Shown here: in pieces, positions 1-6,831 of the stretch
How positions within the stretch are numbered: the stretch's first letter is position 1
Layout: every line of letters begins with the position of its first letter
From: Acidobacteriaceae bacterium
GTDB lineage: Bacteria; Acidobacteriota; Terriglobia; Terriglobales; Acidobacteriaceae
NCBI GenBank assembly: GCA_030039895.1
Contig: JASHUR010000039.1
Span: forward strand, 1 to 6,896
Direction of reading: 5' to 3'
Length of the DNA: 6,896 nucleotides
Translations under genes and position numbers: made by a program
Notes under the pieces: model-generated
Databases searched by the model: none
What the model was told of the DNA's origin: nothing
The model's input: the letters and a program-made list of their open reading frames with translations, nothing else

Positions 1-2
1 GC

Positions 3-896
3 AGTTTCGAAGTGATTGTCGTGATCGATGGGGATGACGGGGTGTCACGCGCGGCGCTGGATGAGGTTGAGGACGCGCGGCTGAAGGTGATTGATCTGGC
101 GGTGAACGTGGGTGGCGCGGAAGCCCGCAATGTCGGTGTGCGAGCCGCCCGCGGAGAGTGGGTTGCGTTTCTGGATGATGACGACGAATGGCTGCCGTAT
201 AAGCTGTCGAGGCAGATGGTCGCAGCTCGGCGCAGCAATGCGGCGTGGCCGGTGGTGTCGTCGCGACTGATTGCGCGGACTGCGGAGTATGAGGCGGTGC
301 GGCCGCTACGTGAGTATGTGGCATCACGACAGGCAAGCGAATATTTGTTTTGCCGGGCGTCGCTGAAGGATGGGCCGTATGCGATGCAGACCTCAACGCT
401 GATGACCCCGCGGGAGTTGATGCTCGCTGTGCCGTTCCGAAGCGGGCTGAAGCGGCACCAGGACTGGGATTGGGTGCTGAGGGCCCAGCGGGTATTGGGA
501 GCAGAGTTTACGGTGGTGGATGAGCCGCTGGTGATTTACCGTACGGAGGATGGGCGAACGAGCGTGGGGCGTGCGCAGGACTGGGAGTTCTCGCTGAAAT
601 GGGGGCGCGAGATGCGCACGTATTTTTCAGCGAGGGCGTATGCGTGGTTTGTGGCGACGGAGTGCGCGTCGCGCGCGGCGAAGAGCAGGGCGGGCTTTGC
701 GGTTTTCGCGGAGATTGTGCGCGAGTTTTTGCTGGAGGGGCGGCCGACGGCGGGGTCGGCGCTGATGCTGGCGGGCTATCTGGGATTGCCGCAGTCGTGG
801 CGCGAGAGCGCGCATCGGCTGATGAGGCGATGGCGGCGGAGCGGGATGACTACTGCGCGAAGTGGGGTGCAGGCAGCGATAGGAGCGAAGTGCTAA
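3..896 (+). CDS. Family 2 (GT-A) glycosyltransferase, 5'-truncated by the window edge
   Basis: Probably transfers a sugar from a nucleotide-sugar donor to a growing surface glycan in the cytoplasm or at the inner face of the membrane; donor and acceptor cannot be read from sequence. The frame is open to the left edge and its first codons read SFEVIVVIDGDD, the usual first beta-strand of a GT2 domain. The true start is therefore upstream, and the GTG at 12 is an internal valine. Counting from that valine, ARNVGVRAARGEW (38-50) leads into FLDDDDEW (53-60), which holds the metal- and nucleotide-binding DXD motif. HQDWDWVLR (149-157) matches the ED-type catalytic-base region. The C-terminal third is rich in Arg and Ala, with no clear membrane span. 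The stop is two bases before the SIS gene, so the two are surely co-transcribed. Family assignment is firm; specificity is unknown. Confidence 0.9.
   Translation, partial: SFEVIVVIDGDDGVSRAALDEVEDARLKVIDLAVNVGGAEARNVGVRAARGEWVAFLDDDDEWLPYKLSRQMVAARRSNAAWPVVSSRLIARTAEYEAVRPLREYVASRQASEYLFCRASLKDGPYAMQTSTLMTPRELMLAVPFRSGLKRHQDWDWVLRAQRVLGAEFTVVDEPLVIYRTEDGRTSVGRAQDWEFSLKWGREMRTYFSARAYAWFVATECASRAAKSRAGFAVFAEIVREFLLEGRPTAGSALMLAGYLGLPQSWRESAHRLMRRWRRSGMTTARSGVQAAIGAKC
881..885 (+). promoter_or_regulatory. Ribosome binding site of the SIS gene
   Basis: AGGAG lies 13 bases before the ATG at 899, inside the end of the glycosyltransferase gene. The spacing is long; a weaker GAAG at 887-890 lies closer. 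With only two bases between stop and start, translational coupling probably helps initiation. Confidence 0.45.
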
Positions 897-898
897 GC

Positions 899-1534
899 AT
901 GGACTACATACGCAGATACCTGGACGAGGTGCAGGAGATTGCCGCGCTGGTGAACGGCAAGGCAATTGAGCGGTTGGTGGATTTGCTGTGCGAGACAAGG
1001 CGGCGCGAGGGGCGGGTCTTCTTTTTGGGCGTGGGCGGCGGCGCGGGGCACGCGAGCCATGCGGTGAACGACTTCAGGAAGATTGCGGGCATGGAGTGCT
1101 ATGCGCCGTCAGACAATGTGTCAGAGCTGACGGCGCGGATCAACGACGATGGATGGAAGAGCTGCTATGCGAACTGGCTGCGGGGCAGCCGGCTGCGCGA
1201 AGGCGACGTGGTGTTTGTGTTCTCGGTGGGTGGTGGAGATGCGAGCCGGGGAGTCAGCGCGAATCTGGTAGAGGCCCTGAAGCTGGCGCAGAGCGTCGGA
1301 GCGCGAATTGCGGGAATTGTGGGACGCGACGGCGGCTACACGGCGCAGGTGGCGGATGCGTGCGTGGTGATTCCGACGATTTCCGATGATACGGTGACGG
1401 CGCACACGGAGTCGTTCCAGGCGGTGATCTGGCATCTGCTGGTGTCGCATCCGCGGCTGAGAAGGAACGAGATGAAATGGGAGCAAGTGCAATGCGAGGG
1501 CGCAGAGCGGTCTTTCTCGATCGCGATGGTGTAA
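899..1534 (+). CDS. SIS-domain sugar-phosphate isomerase, GmhA-like (phosphoheptose isomerase family)
   Basis: This 211-residue cytoplasmic protein resembles sedoheptulose-7-phosphate isomerase, which makes D-glycero-D-manno-heptose 7-phosphate, the first step of activated-heptose synthesis. An N-terminal helical region (1-35) is followed by a single SIS domain: strand and loop FFLGVGGGAGHASH (41-54), the second phosphate loop VFSVGGGDASRGVS (107-120), and GIVGRDGG (139-146), close to the TGKDGG turn of E. coli GmhA. By-eye alignment to E. coli GmhA puts Asp58 where Glu65 is, and Phe173 where His180 is, so both catalytic positions differ; the first-loop Ser is Gly48. It may be a divergent subfamily with other chemistry. 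The start at 899 is chosen because it follows the upstream stop by two bases; the frame is open for 100 further codons upstream, but those lie inside the glycosyltransferase gene. The last 43 bases overlap the next gene. SIS fold is firm; heptose substrate is inferred from the GmhB neighbour. Confidence 0.85.
   Translation: MDYIRRYLDEVQEIAALVNGKAIERLVDLLCETRRREGRVFFLGVGGGAGHASHAVNDFRKIAGMECYAPSDNVSELTARINDDGWKSCYANWLRGSRLREGDVVFVFSVGGGDASRGVSANLVEALKLAQSVGARIAGIVGRDGGYTAQVADACVVIPTISDDTVTAHTESFQAVIWHLLVSHPRLRRNEMKWEQVQCEGAERSFSIAMV
1479..1483 (+). promoter_or_regulatory. Ribosome binding site that decides the phosphatase start
   Basis: GGGAG sits 8 bases before the ATG at 1492, an optimal distance, inside the end of the SIS gene. 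It favours 1492 over the in-frame ATG at 1477. The earlier ATG has its own weaker candidate (AAGGA, 1462-1466, 10 bases away) and would add only five residues, MGASA. Confidence 0.55.
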
Positions 1535-2091
1535 TCAATCACAATGTGCTGAATCCGGCGACGGGAGAGCTTGAAGCCCCGCTGACGGCTGCGGAATTTA
1601 AAGTGCTGCCGGGTGTGCCGGAGGCGCTGCGGAGCTTGCAGAAGGCGGGGTATCTGCTGTTTGTGGTGTCAAATCAGCCGAATTATGCGAAGGGTAAATC
1701 GACGCTGGATGAGTTGCGCGCGATTGATGGGAAACTGCAGCGCGAGTTAGCGGCGATGCGGGTGGAAATGGCGGAGATGTACTACTGTCGGCATCATCCT
1801 GAGGGAGTTGTTCCGGAGTATTCGGTGGTGTGCGAGTGCAGGAAGCCGTCGCCGTACTTCTTGCGGAAGGCGGCGCGGGAGTTCGGGATTGACCTGGGAC
1901 AGTCTTGGATGGTGGGCGACCGCGTAACAGACGTGGAGTGTGGGCGCGCGGCGGGGGTGCGGACGGCGCTGGTGGGCACGAGCGGTATGCCTTGCGTAGA
2001 GGCGGACTGGACAGGTGAGGATTTGGCTGAAGCTGTGGAGCACATCCTAAGTGTTCAGGTTCGGGAAGATGGTAACGCGCAACTTTGTTGA
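1492..2091 (+). CDS. gmhB: D-glycero-D-manno-heptose 1,7-bisphosphate 7-phosphatase (HAD-IIIA family)
   Basis: This HAD phosphatase of 199 residues probably removes the 7-phosphate from heptose 1,7-bisphosphate, leaving the 1-phosphate for nucleotide activation; it acts in the cytoplasm. All HAD motifs are visible: VFLDRDGVIN (7-16) with nucleophile Asp10 and acid/base Asp12; VVSNQ (58-62) with motif II Ser60; Lys118 in CRKPSP; and MVGDRVTD (140-147) with metal ligands Asp143 and Asp147. The structural zinc site typical of GmhB is complete: Cys99 and His101 in CRHHPEG, then Cys114 and Cys116 in CECRKP. Length matches the family (about 180-200). The segment after motif I (residues 17-40) is longer than in E. 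coli GmhB, so anomer or substrate preference may differ. It overlaps the SIS gene by 43 bases, which suggests coupling. Its last 45 bases overlap the GH127 gene on the other strand, so the final dozen or so residues lie beyond the conserved domain. Confidence 0.85.
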   Translation: MRGRRAVFLDRDGVINHNVLNPATGELEAPLTAAEFKVLPGVPEALRSLQKAGYLLFVVSNQPNYAKGKSTLDELRAIDGKLQRELAAMRVEMAEMYYCRHHPEGVVPEYSVVCECRKPSPYFLRKAAREFGIDLGQSWMVGDRVTDVECGRAAGVRTALVGTSGMPCVEADWTGEDLAEAVEHILSVQVREDGNAQLC

Positions 2092-4161
2092 TCCGTAGGG
2101 GGCCAGCGTGATGGTTTCAACGGCATCGCTGACTTTGCTCACGTTCAGATCAGGCAATGGTGGAGTGAACTTCTGCTCCGGGTTGTCCGGGTTTGCCATC
2201 AGGTCCCAATCCTCGATTCGCTTTGCGGGAACAGAGAGCGATATGGGAGGGTTGGTCCACGGGTCCTCGGTCATGGGCAGGCGCTGGATGTCGATTTGGC
2301 GCTCCAGATTTTCCGAGGTAAGAAGAATTCCATAATTCCACGGACTTGCCGGGGTGGCATTCCAGCTTGGAAATTCCGGCGTGGTGAAGCGAGGCTCAAC
2401 GATGGGTGTCCAGTTTTCGCGAATGGGCAACGAATATACAAGCGGCCCATGTTCGATGCCGATGCCGCCCTGCGGCCAGTGGGAGACGGCAAGACTCATA
2501 GGAAGAACAAGCGTGACAGTATCGCCCGGCACAAATCTGCGCCGCAGCGTGATAAAGCCATTCTTAGGCGCAGGCGCCGCGATGGATGCACCGTTGACGG
2601 CAATATGCGGTTCGCTGCACCAGGCGGGAATACGCAATGAAAGAGGGAATGTGACGGGATGCGCGGCATTGAACCAGAAGTTGATTTGTTCGTCGAAGGG
2701 ATAGTTTGTCGATTGCACAATTTCGACCGGCACATGATTCGGCCCGGCCACGGTATTCAGTTTTGATGGGCCGTACAGGGTTGCGACCAAACCCCCGTCC
2801 GGGCTGCGCATCCACATGCGAACGACGTAATTCGGTAGCAGACGATGCACGTTGCCGCCGCAGCACGCCGTTTTCTGTCCCGGATTCGGCTGATAGGCCA
2901 TCAGACGTCCGCCATGCTCCATGACGTTGTGATCGGAGTTGAGCGTGGCGAGGAATTGATTCGGGCAGGAAAAATATTGGAGGGCCTTCCAGTCGTTTTT
3001 GATCGCTCCGGGGCCTGCGTTGAAGCATGCGCGCTCGATGCGGTCGCCCCAAACGCCGTCGCCGGTGGCCATCATCAGGTATCCCCAGGACCAGGTGTGA
3101 TCGCTGATATCGCAGGTCTCGTGCGAATCGAGAGCGGTGCGAGTGCGGAACCATTCAGAGGTGGATGGGATGCCGTCGATCAGCATGTGGAAGTCGAATA
3201 TGCGGCGTTGTGCGGCAAGAGCGAACTTCAGATATTCGTCATTTCCGGTGTGGTTGTAAAGAATTGCGGGGAGTTTGCATGTTTCCGCGTAGGTCACGCC
3301 ATGCGCGTTAATGGGGGTGTCTGCATAGACGCGCATCCATGACAGATCGCCGTGACCGGGATCGGCTGCGACCTTTTTCATGTATTCACGCCACGCGTTT
3401 TCAGCCATGGTGAGCAGGCGCGGGTTGCCGGTTTGCTCGTAGCACCACAACATTTCCTCGACGTTGGTGATATTGCGAGTCGGAACGCCGTAGTCGGCTG
3501 TGTCTGTGAGGTAATGTTTTCGGACGGCGTCAACGATGTGATAGCCGGCGTCATCCCGGGCTTCTGCGGAGGCCATAAGACTGCGGAAGAATATGTTTTG
3601 CGGCCAGCGATGAAAGTCGCCCTTGGGATTTTCAAAGAATGACGGGCCGAGGTATCCATCAGGCGCAGCATGTGCCAACGTGTAGTTGATGCTCTCCTGC
3701 ACCCGGTGAGTCAGGGCTTCGTCCTGCATCACGATTGCGAGGCGAGTCGCGCCGTCGATCCAATAAGCTTTCTGCTCCCAAGGCCACCAGGACTCAGCCT
3801 GCTCCTCGCCTTTCCAGTATGGTTCGGTAAAGGGCCACGACACATCCGGGAGTTGCGATCCGAGCTGTGCGACCTGCTTCTCCATATACGTTCTAAGCCA
3901 GCCTTCAGGCCTGACGGCTCCGGGAGGCAGGGAAGCCAGCGCCGCATACGAGCGTGGCCGGATGGCGGCTTGAAGTGCAGGCTCGGTTAATGCGATTCCG
4001 CGCTTTGCAGAGAGCAGCAAAGCGGAGCTCATCATGGCCATGCTTAAAAACTGACGGCGGTCGATTGCATGGCTGCAGACGGTGTCGCTCTGAGGGTTCA
4101 GAACTGAATCAGCAGTTTCATCAGTCGATGGTTTTTCCGAGCACGTGTTGTCCTTAGCCAT
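2047..4161 (-). CDS. Exported beta-L-arabinofuranosidase, GH127 family (formerly DUF1680)
   Basis: Probably releases beta-L-arabinofuranose from plant glycans or glycoproteins, in the periplasm or outside. The 704-residue protein starts with a 34-residue polar stretch, then a Tat-type signal: DRRQFLSMAMM (34-44) with Arg35-Arg36 and a hydrophobic run to about 51; no clear cleavage site is seen. An alpha-helical barrel domain spans about 85-450, followed by beta-sandwich regions to the end. The zinc/thiolate active site of GH127 is intact: Glu348 and Cys350 in SHETCD, and Cys433-Cys434 in TACCGGNVH, corresponding to Glu338, Cys340, Cys417 (nucleophile) and Cys418 of Bifidobacterium HypBA1. Glu336 (STSEWF) is the likely acid/base. 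The ATG at 4161 has GGAG five bases upstream. GH31 lies 74 bases upstream on the same strand, and the 3' end overlaps gmhB convergently by 45 bases. GH146 and other DUF1680 relatives share this fold, so exact linkage is uncertain. Confidence 0.88.
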   Translation of the reverse strand: MAKDNTCSEKPSTDETADSVLNPQSDTVCSHAIDRRQFLSMAMMSSALLLSAKRGIALTEPALQAAIRPRSYAALASLPPGAVRPEGWLRTYMEKQVAQLGSQLPDVSWPFTEPYWKGEEQAESWWPWEQKAYWIDGATRLAIVMQDEALTHRVQESINYTLAHAAPDGYLGPSFFENPKGDFHRWPQNIFFRSLMASAEARDDAGYHIVDAVRKHYLTDTADYGVPTRNITNVEEMLWCYEQTGNPRLLTMAENAWREYMKKVAADPGHGDLSWMRVYADTPINAHGVTYAETCKLPAILYNHTGNDEYLKFALAAQRRIFDFHMLIDGIPSTSEWFRTRTALDSHETCDISDHTWSWGYLMMATGDGVWGDRIERACFNAGPGAIKNDWKALQYFSCPNQFLATLNSDHNVMEHGGRLMAYQPNPGQKTACCGGNVHRLLPNYVVRMWMRSPDGGLVATLYGPSKLNTVAGPNHVPVEIVQSTNYPFDEQINFWFNAAHPVTFPLSLRIPAWCSEPHIAVNGASIAAPAPKNGFITLRRRFVPGDTVTLVLPMSLAVSHWPQGGIGIEHGPLVYSLPIRENWTPIVEPRFTTPEFPSWNATPASPWNYGILLTSENLERQIDIQRLPMTEDPWTNPPISLSVPAKRIEDWDLMANPDNPEQKFTPPLPDLNVSKVSDAVETITLAPYGSTKLRVTIFPNLNT

Positions 4162-4235
4162 GTCATCTCCACATAAGAATCAAATCATCTGTATCTGCGA
4201 ATGTCACAGGGTGTAGCGCTGTGCTGCATCGCACG
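4162..4235. other. Short intergenic gap between GH31 and GH127
   Basis: These 74 bases separate the GH31 stop from the GH127 start. They hold the GH127 ribosome binding site and a weak inverted repeat, CACAG/CTGTG (4205-4209 and 4219-4223, 9-base loop), without a T-run. I see neither a convincing terminator nor a promoter, so read-through from GH31 into GH127 is the simplest reading. Confidence 0.5.
4167..4170 (-). promoter_or_regulatory. Ribosome binding site of the GH127 gene
   Basis: On the minus strand GGAG stands five bases before the ATG at 4161. It supports this start even though it gives an unusually long polar stretch ahead of the Tat twin arginine. Confidence 0.6.
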
Positions 4236-6758
4236 CTAATGTATTTCGAGGTTAAAGCCGGTTGCACTTGCGGGAATGGTGACGGCGATGCCGTTCTGAA
4301 TATCCAGGACTGCGCCGCGGAATGGCTGACCGTCGAGCGAAACAGAGCGGGTCGAGGGCTTCCATCCGTAGACTTCCACGCGAATGAGTTTCCACCAGGC
4401 GGGGTAGGTTCCCTGTTGCGGATCGGCGTGGACGGTGAAGCCGGAGGGGGTGGCGCTGCAGGTGAAGTGGATGCGCAGGTAGGCCCCGTGCTTATAGTCG
4501 AAGGTGCGACCGTCGTCCTGATAGATGCTGCCGCTGCAGTCGTCACCCGCATAGACCTTGAGGGTGAGCGGGCCGTCCGGAACTTGATTGGTCGACTGCA
4601 CGAGCGGCTGGATGGGCAGGATCGATCCTGCATGAACAAAGACGGGGAGCGAAGCCAGCTCGGGCGTGACATTGAGAGTGAGCGGAACCTGATCTACGGG
4701 AAGGTTTGGGTTGGGGGCCGGCGGGCCGAGCTTTTCTCCGGTCCAGTAGTTGTACCAGACAGGCGATGGGAACTCGACGGCGTAGCTGTCCGGCTCCTCA
4801 GGGAAGGGCGACGGCGCGACGAGGATATCGTGGCCGAGCAGAAACTCACCGGAAGCGGGAAGGTCGATGTCGATAGGATGGCGGTCGGCGGCAGCGTCAG
4901 GATAGTCGAGGAAGAGCGGGCGGATCATGGGCAGTCCGGTGCGGGAAGTCTGATCGGCAAGAGTGTAGAGGTAGGGCATGAGGCGGTAGCGCGTGTTGAT
5001 GAAGTGGCGGCGGATGGCCTCCTGCGCTGGGCCGCCGACCCAGGGCTCCTGATTGCCGGAGTTGATTTCGGTGTGGTCGCGGTCGATGGGCTGGAAGGCG
5101 GCGAGCTCTATCCACTTGGTGAGCAGGTCGGGCGGTGGCGTGCCTGCGTATCCGCCAACGTCAGCGCCGGAGAAGGCGAAGCCGCTGAGGCCGAGGTTTT
5201 CAAGCATAAAGTGGGTGATGCGAAGGTGGTTCCAGGTGCTGCTGTTGTCACCGGTCCAGGTGGCGGCGTAGCGCTGGCCTCCGGCATAGCTGGCGCGCGT
5301 GAGGACGAAGGCGCGCTGGTTGGGCTTGAGTTTAAGCAAGCCTTCGTAGGTCCCACGCGAGTTCTGCATACCGAAGATGTTGTGAATTTCAGCATGCGTT
5401 GCGGTGCGGGTGATGAAGCCAGGCTCGTTGATGCGGTGGATGACATCGAGCGGCATGGTTTTAGTGGGGACGTCGAAAATGGAAGGCTCGTTCATGTCGT
5501 CCCAGAAACCGTCAACGCCGTATGTGTCGTAGAAGGTCTTGTAGAGCGTGCCGAACCATCGGCGTGACTGCTGCTGTGTGAAGTCTGGGAAGACGCTGGG
5601 GCCAGGCCAGACGATTCCGGAATAGACGGAGCCATCTGGGTTGTGGACGAAGTGATTGCCGGCCGTGCCGCTGTCGTACGGGTAGTAGTTGTGGTTGGGG
5701 TACCTGGCGATATGCAGATCGACGATGGTGACGACATGAAAGTCTTCGGCGTGGAGCTGCGCGATCATTCCCTTGAAGTCGGGGAAGGTTTTGGTGTCGA
5801 CGGTGAAGGGGCGGTTGTGGTCCTGATAGCCGATGTCGAGGTAAATGGCGTCGGCGGGGATGTGATCGGCGCGGAGGCGATGCGCGATCTCGAGCACGCG
5901 GGACTGAGGCGTATAGCTGTAACGCGACTGCTGGTAGCCGAGCGTCCAGAGCGGCGGCAGCGGCGGCGTGCCGGTGAGCCAGGCGTATTCTTCCACGACC
6001 TTCTTTGGCGCGGGGCCGTAAAGGATGTAGTAGTTTAGCGGGCCGTTCACGGCGCCAAATGAGTAGACGCCGGGGAGCGCCTTGCCGAAGTCAAAGCTGG
6101 AGCGCCAGGTGTTATCGAGGAAGATGCCGGAGGCGATGCCCGCGCGATAGATGAGGAAGTAAGGGATGGTCTTGTAGAGTGGGTCAGTGGATTCCTGATA
6201 GCGGTAGGCGTCAGTGTTCCACATGCTGAAGGCTTCATCGCGGCGGTCGAGCGGGCCGGTTTTGTCGCCGAGTCCGAAGTAGTGCTCATCGAGCGGCATG
6301 GTTTTGTAGACGCGGAAGCTGGTTCCCTGAAAGCGGACGGGAAGAGCATCCTGCTGGATGATTTTTCCCGAGAGATCACGCACGGTGAGGCGCATGTTAC
6401 TGCGGTTGACTTGCACATCGAGGGCGGCGGTACGGAAGCCGAAGGATTGCGCGGAGGATTCCGGCGTGACACTGACACTGGCGTGGAGCGGGCCGGGAAG
6501 GACGGCCCAGGATGCGTCTTCGGGCATGATTCCGGAGGAGGTAATTCGAACACGAAGGATGTCATCGCGGACGGCAGTGATTTCCTCTCGTGCGGCGCCG
6601 TCGCTGATGGCGATTCCGTTGGGCAAGGCGGAGAAGCTGGTGGGATGGTCGAGGATGAGGACGGTGCTGCTGTAAGGAAGCTGCTGGGCTGGAGCGAGAA
6701 GGCAGAGGGAAAAGAGTCCCATGGAAAGAAAGGTGCTGCGAGTGATCCGGCTTCTCAT
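4236..6758 (-). CDS. Secreted GH31 family alpha-glucosidase-type glycoside hydrolase
   Basis: A retaining exo-glycosidase of 840 residues, probably releasing alpha-linked glucose (less likely xylose) from oligosaccharides outside the cytoplasm. A Sec signal peptide is clear: basic MRSRITR, hydrophobic core 9-21, and an Ala-Pro-Ala cleavage motif at 22-24. An N-terminal beta-sandwich spans about 30-255. The catalytic barrel (about 265-610) contains YLDIGYQ (306-312), the nucleophile motif GFWDDMNEP (417-425, Asp421), RASYAGGQRYAATWTGDN (488-505) with acid/base Asp504, and IDRDHT (558-563). The WDDMNEP and TWTGDNSSTW forms are those of alpha-glucosidases rather than YicI-type alpha-xylosidases. 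A C-terminal sandwich and a DUF5110-like domain (about 730-800, KVYAGDDCSGSIYQDDG) follow. Cys741 and Cys767 could form a disulfide. The ATG at 6758 has GAGGA five bases upstream; the frame is open to the window edge but has no further start codon. It leads the GH31-GH127 pair. Confidence 0.92.
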   Translation of the reverse strand: MRSRITRSTFLSMGLFSLCLLAPAQQLPYSSTVLILDHPTSFSALPNGIAISDGAAREEITAVRDDILRVRITSSGIMPEDASWAVLPGPLHASVSVTPESSAQSFGFRTAALDVQVNRSNMRLTVRDLSGKIIQQDALPVRFQGTSFRVYKTMPLDEHYFGLGDKTGPLDRRDEAFSMWNTDAYRYQESTDPLYKTIPYFLIYRAGIASGIFLDNTWRSSFDFGKALPGVYSFGAVNGPLNYYILYGPAPKKVVEEYAWLTGTPPLPPLWTLGYQQSRYSYTPQSRVLEIAHRLRADHIPADAIYLDIGYQDHNRPFTVDTKTFPDFKGMIAQLHAEDFHVVTIVDLHIARYPNHNYYPYDSGTAGNHFVHNPDGSVYSGIVWPGPSVFPDFTQQQSRRWFGTLYKTFYDTYGVDGFWDDMNEPSIFDVPTKTMPLDVIHRINEPGFITRTATHAEIHNIFGMQNSRGTYEGLLKLKPNQRAFVLTRASYAGGQRYAATWTGDNSSTWNHLRITHFMLENLGLSGFAFSGADVGGYAGTPPPDLLTKWIELAAFQPIDRDHTEINSGNQEPWVGGPAQEAIRRHFINTRYRLMPYLYTLADQTSRTGLPMIRPLFLDYPDAAADRHPIDIDLPASGEFLLGHDILVAPSPFPEEPDSYAVEFPSPVWYNYWTGEKLGPPAPNPNLPVDQVPLTLNVTPELASLPVFVHAGSILPIQPLVQSTNQVPDGPLTLKVYAGDDCSGSIYQDDGRTFDYKHGAYLRIHFTCSATPSGFTVHADPQQGTYPAWWKLIRVEVYGWKPSTRSVSLDGQPFRGAVLDIQNGIAVTIPASATGFNLEIH

Positions 6759-6763
6759 TTGTG

Positions 6764-6768
6764 TCCTC
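6764..6768 (-). promoter_or_regulatory. Ribosome binding site of the GH31 gene
   Basis: On the minus strand GAGGA lies five bases before the ATG at 6758. With the signal peptide that begins at that codon, it fixes the start. Confidence 0.65.
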
Positions 6769-6802
6769 GAAGGAAAGATTACGACTTTTTGCTGCCCGCA
6801 AC

Positions 6803-6831
6803 AGTGTAGAGAAATCAGAAGAAGAATTGAA
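6803..6831 (-). promoter_or_regulatory. Weak sigma-70-like promoter candidate for GH31-GH127
   Basis: On the minus strand, TTCAAT (6826-6831) and TACACT (6803-6808) are separated by 17 bases and lie about 45 bases before the GH31 start. They match the -35 and -10 consensus at 3/6 and 4/6 positions. Position and spacing are right but the match is poor, so this is only a candidate. The remaining bases to the window edge show no gene and no clear operator. Confidence 0.25.

Noticed and set aside
599..898. A 100-residue N-terminal extension of the SIS protein
   Set aside because: It overlaps the glycosyltransferase in another frame and reads as Gly/Ala/Arg-rich noise. Normal GmhA-type proteins are about 190-210 residues, which fits the ATG at 899.
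1477..1491. An earlier ATG for the phosphatase
   Set aside because: It adds only MGASA, has a weaker ribosome binding site, and the ATG at 1492 has GGGAG at 8 bases. It is not excluded, just less likely.
2564..3154. A 196-codon minus-strand frame overlapping GH127
   Set aside because: It is a shadow frame of the GH127 gene, with Arg/Ser/Pro-rich composition and no motif, inside the conserved catalytic region.
4205..4234. Small inverted repeats (CACAG/CTGTG and GTGC/GCAC) as a terminator after GH31
   Set aside because: The stems are 4-5 base pairs and no T-run follows on the minus strand, so they are too weak for an intrinsic terminator.
4221..5567. A 448-codon open frame on the + strand, antisense to the GH31 gene
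   Set aside because: It lies entirely opposite strongly conserved GH31 coding sequence. Its product is a low-complexity mix of Val, Gly, Glu and Ala with no recognisable motif. Long antisense frames are common by-products of high-GC codon bias.
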